Part shown: piece after piece, positions 58,640-64,000 of the stretch
Layout: every line of letters begins with the position of its first letter
Position numbering within the stretch: the stretch's first letter is position 1
NCBI RefSeq assembly: GCF_013141765.1
Contig: NZ_WHOD01000133.1
Location: 1-64,000 of the forward strand
Direction: 5' to 3'
Length of the DNA stretch: 64,000 bases
Origin: Paenibacillus foliorum
Lineage (GTDB): Bacteria > Bacillota > Bacilli > Paenibacillales > NBRC-103111
Position numbers and translations under genes: made by a program
Notes under the pieces: model-generated
The model's input: the letters and a program-made list of their open reading frames with translations, nothing else
Databases searched by the model: none
Told to the model about the DNA's origin: nothing

Positions 58640-59284
58640 TCATGCCTTCGAGTCACTTTCCAGAAATTGATTAAGAACCTGCTTCACACGTTCAAATACC
58701 TCATCTTTATGATGACTAGCGTCAACCTTTACAATTCGATTGGGAAAAAGCCTTTCAACCTCCAAATAACCCTCACGAACCTTTTGATGAAAAGCTAACG
58801 ACTCTAAATCAAGTCTATTAATCTCTCTATCCTCATGAGCATGAATACGTTTGAGTCCTATTTCCGGATCGACATCCAAAAAAATGGTTAAATCAGGAAA
58901 GAGGTTGTCTATTGCAAAGCTATTAATCGCTAAAACCTCTTCAATTCCTATTCCCCTCGCATACCCCTGATAAGCCAAGCTGCTATCGATAAACCTGTCG
59001 CATATCACTACCTTGCCTTCAAGCAGAGACGGCACTACTTTTTCAACCAAATGCTGTCTTCTTGCAGCTGCGTATAGTAGAGCTTCGGTACGTCCGTCCA
59101 TTAATGTATTTGTTTTGTCCAAAATAACGGATCTTATTTGTTCGGCAATCTCTATTCCGCCCGGCTCACGGGAAGTTACGATGTCATAGCCTTTCGAAGA
59201 AAGATATTCGCTGGCTGAGGTAATGACAGAAGTCTTGCCTGCCCCCTCACATCCCTCTACAGTAAAAAAGTAACCTTTATGCAT
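58640..59284 (-). CDS. tmk: Thymidylate kinase
   Basis: Phosphorylates dTMP to dTDP. The P-loop GCEGAGKTS is at residues 10-18, the DR motif ICDRFIDSSLAYQGYARG (about 94-111), and the LID region around 145-160. The 214 residues are standard. AAAGG before ATG, start confirmed by the phosphate loop position. The next genes downstream, darA-yaaR-holB-ricT, match B. subtilis. Confidence 0.97.
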   Translation of the reverse strand: MHKGYFFTVEGCEGAGKTSVITSASEYLSSKGYDIVTSREPGGIEIAEQIRSVILDKTNTLMDGRTEALLYAAARRQHLVEKVVPSLLEGKVVICDRFIDSSLAYQGYARGIGIEEVLAINSFAIDNLFPDLTIFLDVDPEIGLKRIHAHEDREINRLDLESLAFHQKVREGYLEVERLFPNRIVKVDASHHKDEVFERVKQVLNQFLESDSKA

Positions 59285-59398
59285 ATCTATATATAATCTC
59301 CATTCATTTTATGGATCATACTGCGTAAAAAAACTTATCTCAGAACCATCTCATCCCTTCGAGATTATCATTATTATAATGGGTTTGTGCCGATATTG

Positions 59399-59423
59399 AA
59401 AGAGCCCCTCCGTTAAGAGGGGT
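59399..59423 (-). terminator. Hairpin spanning the reductase stop codon
   Basis: Minus-strand stem AACCCCTC-TTAACG-GAGGGGC followed by TCTTTC. The stop codon is in the loop. A short T run makes it a weak terminator. Confidence 0.5.
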
Positions 59424-60264
59424 TAGCTGTGCTGTTTATCCAATCGCGAAGCTCTTCAAGCATTTGCTTGATCGTAGGGGTTTCATATAGAATGGGGCGC
59501 GTGCTTCGCAACGTCCTGTCAAGATCAATAACATCGTTGGGCTTAATCTGGACGTTTCCCTTCTTGAAAACAATACGACATTGCTCCAATAGGCTGTATT
59601 TGCTAACCATTTCCTTGCCTGCCAGGTGAACAATCCCTCTAAGCTTGGGCTGCTCTTCAATTAAAAAACAAATGAATTTGGCTAATTCCAACGTTGTGAC
59701 TCCATTCCATGCCACATTGACGAAACCCTTGACGATTCCCCGCTGACGCATAAACCATTCGAACAAGCCAACAGGCTCTTTTCCAAGCTCAGGCCCAAAC
59801 ATTGATACTCTAATGGTCACATTCGGAGCCTTAACTTCTCCCAATGCCTTAGTTTTGGCAAACACACTGGTTCCATCAGGCACATGAATTTCCTCGTAAT
59901 TCCCTCTATTTCCTTCGAATACACCGTCCGAGCTGATCTGCACTAGTCTGGCTCCATAGCGTTCCGCGAGCTTTGCCAGTTGATGCGGCAGAAGGGCATT
60001 AATTCGGTAAGCCGCGATCTCCTGCTGTCGTGCTAGATCATACCAAATGCCGCTTGAATTCACGATAACATTGGGCCTAACTATAGCGATTAGCTTTTCA
60101 ACCATGACCATATCCTCCGGATCCCAGAATAAACCCCGCTCCGGCTTGACTTTAGGATGAGATCCCGTTGCTGTATAAAACAGCTCATGAGACGTACTTC
60201 GGGATAAGTAGTTAAATAACATATGTCCTGCCATTTCATGACCGCCAAGGATTAATATTCTCAT
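59413..60264 (-). CDS. RmlD-like NAD(P)-binding protein with degenerate active site
   Basis: Short-chain dehydrogenase fold of the dTDP-4-dehydrorhamnose reductase type, 283 residues. The nucleotide loop reads GGHEMAG where the family has GxxGxxG. The catalytic YxxxK is FAKTK (VFAKTKALGE), so the Tyr is a Phe. The Ser in ISSDGVF remains. The start is ATG 60264 after AAGGTGA, not GTG 60270. It is divergent from the glycosyltransferases by 353 bases, suggesting a role in nucleotide-sugar handling, though altered chemistry is possible. Confidence 0.75.
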   Translation of the reverse strand: MRILILGGHEMAGHMLFNYLSRSTSHELFYTATGSHPKVKPERGLFWDPEDMVMVEKLIAIVRPNVIVNSSGIWYDLARQQEIAAYRINALLPHQLAKLAERYGARLVQISSDGVFEGNRGNYEEIHVPDGTSVFAKTKALGEVKAPNVTIRVSMFGPELGKEPVGLFEWFMRQRGIVKGFVNVAWNGVTTLELAKFICFLIEEQPKLRGIVHLAGKEMVSKYSLLEQCRIVFKKGNVQIKPNDVIDLDRTLRSTRPILYETPTIKQMLEELRDWINSTANPS

Positions 60265-60530
60265 AATCACTATTCACCTTTTAGATTTCTTCAAAGTTTT
60301 GTGCCTTATAAGGCGGGCTTTTAGAGACAGCATGAATGGCTTTCGTCCAATCATCCGGTACAGAACATGAATTTTTAATATTCATTATATGTGTATGTCA
60401 GACGATTCGAGGAGGTTAGGGATAGATACCTATTTATTTGTCAGGCAAAGGCTCTCCTTCCTTATATGCAGTCCTATTTAGTTTGTTATAAGGCTTATAG
60501 CTTGGGCGTTCAATTTGGATGGGTGACCAT

Positions 60531-60557
60531 ACCGATTGTGATTTATAACATAGTCTA
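60531..60557 (+). promoter_or_regulatory. Sigma-K-like promoter before the glycosyltransferases
   Basis: AC (60531-60532), 16-base spacer, CATAGTCTA (60549-60557), a full match to CATANNNTA at the correct spacing, about 60 bases before the first glycosyltransferase. The rest of the 60265-60617 gap shows no other element beyond a doubtful small frame at 60391. Confidence 0.5.
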
Positions 60558-60617
60558 TATAGATCTTGAAGTCGATCAATCGTTATAAACGATTCTATAA
60601 GGAAAAGGAGGATTTGT

Positions 60618-61733
60618 GTGCAGATCGTAATACGACATGTTTTCTATGAAGCCACCGGATATGGGAATAGTGCCCGGCAAATCGCTTTGGCTATGGATCA
60701 AGCAGGTGCGGATATTAAGCTGGAATCGGTGGGTAGAAGAGACGAATTTTTGGATCCATCTATGGAATCACTGCTGCAGCAAATGGAAAACAAACCTTAC
60801 CAGGAAGACCGGATTTTATTAAAGGTAGGAACCGATTTGACCGAAGAGGATCGTCGGTTTTACCGGAAGGTTGTCAATTGTTCCATGTGGGAAACGAACA
60901 AAGCTCCCGCTCCTATGGCGAACGAATGCCATAAATTCGATGCTATCATATTACCCAATTCATTTAACCGGCAAGCTTTCTGGGATGCAGGAGTCCGTAT
61001 TCCGCTTTACATTGCCCCTTATGGAGTAGACTCCAATCTCTACACGTCGGAAGGCGTAAAAGAAAGATTCGGAGAGGGCGACAATACATTCTTATTCTTA
61101 TCTGTTTTCGGCTGGTCATACAGGAAAGGCCCGGACGTCCTGATTAAAGCTTTCCTGGAGGAATTTGAAGCGGATGAACCGGTAGCGCTTGTTGTCAAAA
61201 CACACGGGTTGGACATTCAGCAAAAACCCGACCGGGATAGCTATGACTCCATCGTCCAATCCGTCTCAAAGTCACGGCTTCCCAAATTCAACATAGTGAC
61301 CCGCGTCATGACACCGGATGAAACGGCAGCAATGTATCGAGGGGCAGATTGCTTTGTGCTTTCAACACGTGGAGAAGGGGTTGGACTGCCCGTACTAGAA
61401 AGCATGTCATGTGGAGTCCCCGTCATTGCAACCGGCTGGAGCGGTCTCGTTGACTTTTTGGGCCCCGATAGCGGCTATTTACTCCCTTACAAACTAGTTC
61501 CTGCCGGAAATGTGCATTATACAAATTTGTACGGTGAGGATCAATTTTGGGCAGAACCCGATCAAGGATCGCTGCAAAACTTAATGCGCAGGGTCTACGT
61601 TCGCCGGGAGGAAGCGAAAAATAAGGGAAGGAAAGCAAGGGAAATGGCTAATCATTGGAATTGGAACCGCACCGCCCATGCATTTATCGACGCTTTAGAG
61701 CAAGTTGCCGGAAAACCGATCGCGAGAAAATGA
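60618..61733 (+). CDS. Glycosyltransferase, GT4 (GT-B) type
   Basis: Transfers a sugar from a nucleotide donor, probably in the cytoplasm. 371 residues. The N-terminal acceptor domain begins VIRHVFYEATGYGNSARQIA. The C-terminal donor domain contains FLSVFGWSYRKGPDVLIKAF (about 153-172) and the EX7E motif GEGVGLPVLESMSCGVPVIA (about 256-275). GTG start after AAGGAGG. No signal peptide or transmembrane segment. Operon with the next gene (42-base gap). Acceptor unknown; a spore or cell-surface polymer is inferred. Confidence 0.87.
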   Translation: MQIVIRHVFYEATGYGNSARQIALAMDQAGADIKLESVGRRDEFLDPSMESLLQQMENKPYQEDRILLKVGTDLTEEDRRFYRKVVNCSMWETNKAPAPMANECHKFDAIILPNSFNRQAFWDAGVRIPLYIAPYGVDSNLYTSEGVKERFGEGDNTFLFLSVFGWSYRKGPDVLIKAFLEEFEADEPVALVVKTHGLDIQQKPDRDSYDSIVQSVSKSRLPKFNIVTRVMTPDETAAMYRGADCFVLSTRGEGVGLPVLESMSCGVPVIATGWSGLVDFLGPDSGYLLPYKLVPAGNVHYTNLYGEDQFWAEPDQGSLQNLMRRVYVRREEAKNKGRKAREMANHWNWNRTAHAFIDALEQVAGKPIARK

Positions 61734-61775
61734 TATTAGCAGCAGAATGATAACGATGAATCGAGGTGATTGTGT

Positions 61776-63371
61776 ATGAGGTTTGGCGTAGATATGATGT
61801 ACGCCCAAGATGATTGTGCGTTTCACGGCATAGGAAATTATTCCTTTGGGCATATGACACATCTGGCACAATTGCCTGATGTCGAATTGTTCATGTTCCA
61901 GCCTGATTTCCGGAATATGACCCGGGAGCGTTATGTGAATCAACTATCCCAATTCATTTCAATGAATAATCTGGATTTTTTTCACTTCCCGAATCCTATG
62001 ATGGTTTCATTCCCAGATGTGTTTTGGAGCGGGGAGCTGCCTAATGTTCGGTTGACAGCTCTAGTGCACGATATCATTCCGTGGGTTTACCGGAGTCTTT
62101 ATCTTCCCACGGCAGAGGCCCGTTTATTTTACAAGAAGCAATTAACGATGCTCCAGCAGATGCACCATGTGTTTACAAACTCGGAGTATACCCGTCAGGA
62201 TCTGGTTCGTATTGGTTTTCCTCCGAAAAAAATCACGAATATTTCCGGAGGGTGCGACAACTCTTTCTTTCCCCTAGATCATGTTGACCTTGGGGGGTTC
62301 TCCCATGCGTTCGACATACACGCTCCCTATGTACTTGCTTTTACTCCGGGCGATTTCCGGAAAAACGGAGAAAGGCTGATCAGTGCATTTGTGCGGGCTG
62401 TGAGAGAAAGAGAGGAGCCCTGGCAGATTGTTTTTGCCAATGATACGCCCAATGAAGCTTTATGCCAACGTCTGCGGAATTTGGCTGAGGAAGGCGGAAT
62501 TCCTGGGGGCCGGATCTGCTTTACGGGCAGAATTTCCAAATCACAAGTTCTGCGTCTGTATAACGGAGCTAAAGCCGTAGCTATGCCGACGCTCTATGAA
62601 GGTTTTGGTCTTCCCGTATTGGAGGCTATGCAGTGCGGCACTCCAGTGCTTACTTCTACCGAGACGTGTATGTCGGAAGTAGGGGGTGATGCAGCCGTAT
62701 TCGTGGATGCTTACGATATTAACAGTATAACCGAAGGACTGAATAAAGTTTTGTTTGATGATTCTTTGAGACGGGAACTTAAAGCCCGCGGATTGGATAG
62801 GGCTGAACAGTTTCAATGGAACAAGGTAGCGGAACGTACTCATCATGTGTGCCAACAAATTATGGAAACCGGTGGCGGAGCAATCGGCCTGTTTGAATTG
62901 AAACCAACGAATGGGAAAGAGGAAGACATTCCTGTTGAAGTCTATTTTGCTGAACCCCGTCCCGCTGAATCCATTCCTGCCGGAACCCCTACTGCCACAA
63001 ATGGTGGAGTCGTTTCTACGGAACCTCACCCGAACCGGGACCTCCCACCCATTAACGCCGAGCTCCCGACAATAAAGGATACTAAAAGAAAGAGGAAGAA
63101 GATCCTATTAAAAAAACGGTCCAAACAATCGCGCAAAAAAAGAAAGCTTGTATTGAAGCGGACGGGGCGAAAAACCATAAAAGCCCGCTATAAAAAGAAG
63201 AAAAAAGGGTTAACGGCCCGTAGATCACGCAAATTTGTAATGAAGCGTACAGGCCGCAAAACCTTGAAAGTCCGCGATAAAAAGAAGAAAAAAACGGGAA
63301 CAGCCCGCAAGACAAACAAATTTATTTTGAAGCTTGTAAAAAAGAGGCGCACTTCCTTAACGAAAAGATAA
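61776..63371 (+). CDS. GT4 glycosyltransferase with long lysine/arginine tail
   Basis: 531 residues. A GT4-type enzyme part (about 1-375) includes FTGRISKSQVLRLYNGAKAV and the EX7E motif in EGFGLPVLEAMQCGTPVL. A proline- and acid-rich linker follows (about 376-433). The last 98 residues are extremely basic, with two copies of a 29-residue unit starting KRTGRKT and ending in KKKKK. Only two acidic residues are in that tail. ATG 61776 follows GAGGTG; TTG 61770 was rejected. The tail may bind an anionic surface or nucleic acid. Confidence 0.87.
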   Translation: MRFGVDMMYAQDDCAFHGIGNYSFGHMTHLAQLPDVELFMFQPDFRNMTRERYVNQLSQFISMNNLDFFHFPNPMMVSFPDVFWSGELPNVRLTALVHDIIPWVYRSLYLPTAEARLFYKKQLTMLQQMHHVFTNSEYTRQDLVRIGFPPKKITNISGGCDNSFFPLDHVDLGGFSHAFDIHAPYVLAFTPGDFRKNGERLISAFVRAVREREEPWQIVFANDTPNEALCQRLRNLAEEGGIPGGRICFTGRISKSQVLRLYNGAKAVAMPTLYEGFGLPVLEAMQCGTPVLTSTETCMSEVGGDAAVFVDAYDINSITEGLNKVLFDDSLRRELKARGLDRAEQFQWNKVAERTHHVCQQIMETGGGAIGLFELKPTNGKEEDIPVEVYFAEPRPAESIPAGTPTATNGGVVSTEPHPNRDLPPINAELPTIKDTKRKRKKILLKKRSKQSRKKRKLVLKRTGRKTIKARYKKKKKGLTARRSRKFVMKRTGRKTLKVRDKKKKKTGTARKTNKFILKLVKKRRTSLTKR

Positions 63372-63425
63372 GAAAAGCTTCTGATTCGGTTAAAACTTAT
63401 AATTTCTTATCTTTTAGAAAGCAGT

Positions 63426-63458
63426 CAGCCGCCCCCTTCAAGGGTCGGCTGTTTATTT
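63426..63458 (+). terminator. Terminator of the glycosyltransferase unit
   Basis: Plus-strand hairpin CAGCCG-CCC-CTTCAA-GGG-CGGCTG with one bulge, followed by TTTATTTAT, about 55 bases after the stop codon. Confidence 0.75.
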
Positions 63459-63644
63459 ATCTATTGGATAAAATGACTTTTCGTATTCTTTTTAATCGTA
63501 GGCCCCCCTACTTCCATGATTGGTGAGTTTGGGAGCATCAGGACATTCGCCAATTTCTCACGGCTTAGGTATTTGCATAGAAATAGAGTGTATATGGCTC
63601 ATAGTATATAAATAAACAGAGGTACTGAAAGGAGTGAAGGCGAA

Positions 63645-64000
63645 ATGAAAAAAATCTCAAGCCTTCCCCGGATTAGAAAAAGAATAAGAAACCGGAATCG
63701 ATTAAGAAAGCTAATGACCGTCAGATTAAAAAAGCGTTCTGTTCGAAAGGCAAAACTGCGAAATATTATTTTATTAAGAAAGAAACGTTCGTTCAAAAAG
63801 CGCCAATTAATCAAAAAGAAACAAAAAAAAACGGTACAGAAGTTAATTCACGTACAGCCCATCCACTCTGCCATTCCTATACACCCTGACTTGCCTGCCG
63901 TGCCTATACAGGCTGAGCTACAGGAGCATACTCCTCCTCCCGTGGAAGACTATTCGGAGGTACCTCCACAACAGCTGGAACCTGGTGTTAGTCTGATTGG
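63645..64000 (+). CDS. Partial gene: protein with very basic N-terminus
   Basis: Open from ATG 63645 (behind AAAGGAG) to the window end, 118 codons seen. The first 80 residues have no acidic residue and are dominated by Lys and Arg (MKKISSLPRIRKRIRNRNRL first). A Pro/Glu-rich stretch follows (TPPPVEDYSEVPPQQLEP), the same two-part style as the tail of the preceding glycosyltransferase. A CATAGTATA -10 lies upstream, but without the -35 AC. No family recognised; it could be a surface or spore-coat protein. Confidence 0.75.
   Translation, partial: MKKISSLPRIRKRIRNRNRLRKLMTVRLKKRSVRKAKLRNIILLRKKRSFKKRQLIKKKQKKTVQKLIHVQPIHSAIPIHPDLPAVPIQAELQEHTPPPVEDYSEVPPQQLEPGVSLI

Noticed and set aside
60391..60588. 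A 65-codon plus-strand frame before the glycosyltransferase
   Set aside because: No ribosome binding site, overlaps the sigma-K-like promoter, and resembles no family.

Overview
The window is a stretch of core chromosome from an endospore-forming Gram-positive bacterium of the Bacillales, most probably Paenibacillus or a close relative. The case rests on the sporulation genes (spoIIE, yabP, yabQ, spoVT, fin, spoVG, an sspF-type spore protein gene, yabG) and on a gene order that follows, from tmk to lysS, the origin-proximal region of Bacillus subtilis. The Paenibacillus assignment also leans on remembered local features: nadABC between ftsH and coaX, and dispersed intergenic repeats. No database was searched. 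Nearly all genes lie on the minus strand, so the region is transcribed from right to left. The plus-strand exceptions are abrB and the glycosyltransferase group at the right end.

Reading with transcription, from right to left. 64000-59400: a surface-glycosylation group (two GT4 glycosyltransferases, a degenerate RmlD-like reductase divergent from them, and the start of a very basic protein cut by the window edge), with a sigma-K-like promoter. 59300-53500: tmk, darA (c-di-AMP receptor), yaaR, holB, ricT, yabA, trmN6, rsmI. 53480-52100: a repeat-rich gap, then abrB with a Spo0A box. 52100-44000: HD-domain phosphohydrolase, tatD, a cell-wall 3D/G5 protein behind a c-di-AMP riboswitch, rnmV, ksgA, yabG, veg, sspF. 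43900-37800: ispE, purR, ridA, spoVG, glmU, ctc, pth, fin. 37600-25300: mfd, a PrsA-like foldase, spoVT, a SpoVB-like flippase, mazG, hup, rqcP, yabP, yabQ, divIC and an S1 protein with a glycine/arginine tail. 25200-16200: tRNA-Met, spoIIE, a VWA protein, a protein kinase, tilS, hpt, ftsH. 16000-1: nadA-nadB-nadC-coaX-hslO-foldase, cysK, the para-aminobenzoate/folate operon with dus, greA and lysS. At the left edge a leftward promoter probably opens an rRNA operon.

The genes serve replication and translation housekeeping (tmk, holB, yabA, mfd, ksgA, tilS, pth, lysS, greA), cofactor synthesis (NAD, CoA, folate, cysteine), cell-wall precursors (glmU, ispE) and sporulation. Promoter matches for sigma-A, sigma-H (spoVG), sigma-G (sspF) and sigma-K (yabG, glycosyltransferases) agree with these roles.

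The parts that housekeeping does not explain are: a family of dispersed, hairpin-rich intergenic repeats in several gaps; a possible MITE with flanking 8-bp direct repeats; a hairpin that buries the fin ribosome binding site; the c-di-AMP riboswitch; and the glycosyltransferase group with long lysine/arginine tails. No CRISPR array, prophage or transposase gene was seen.
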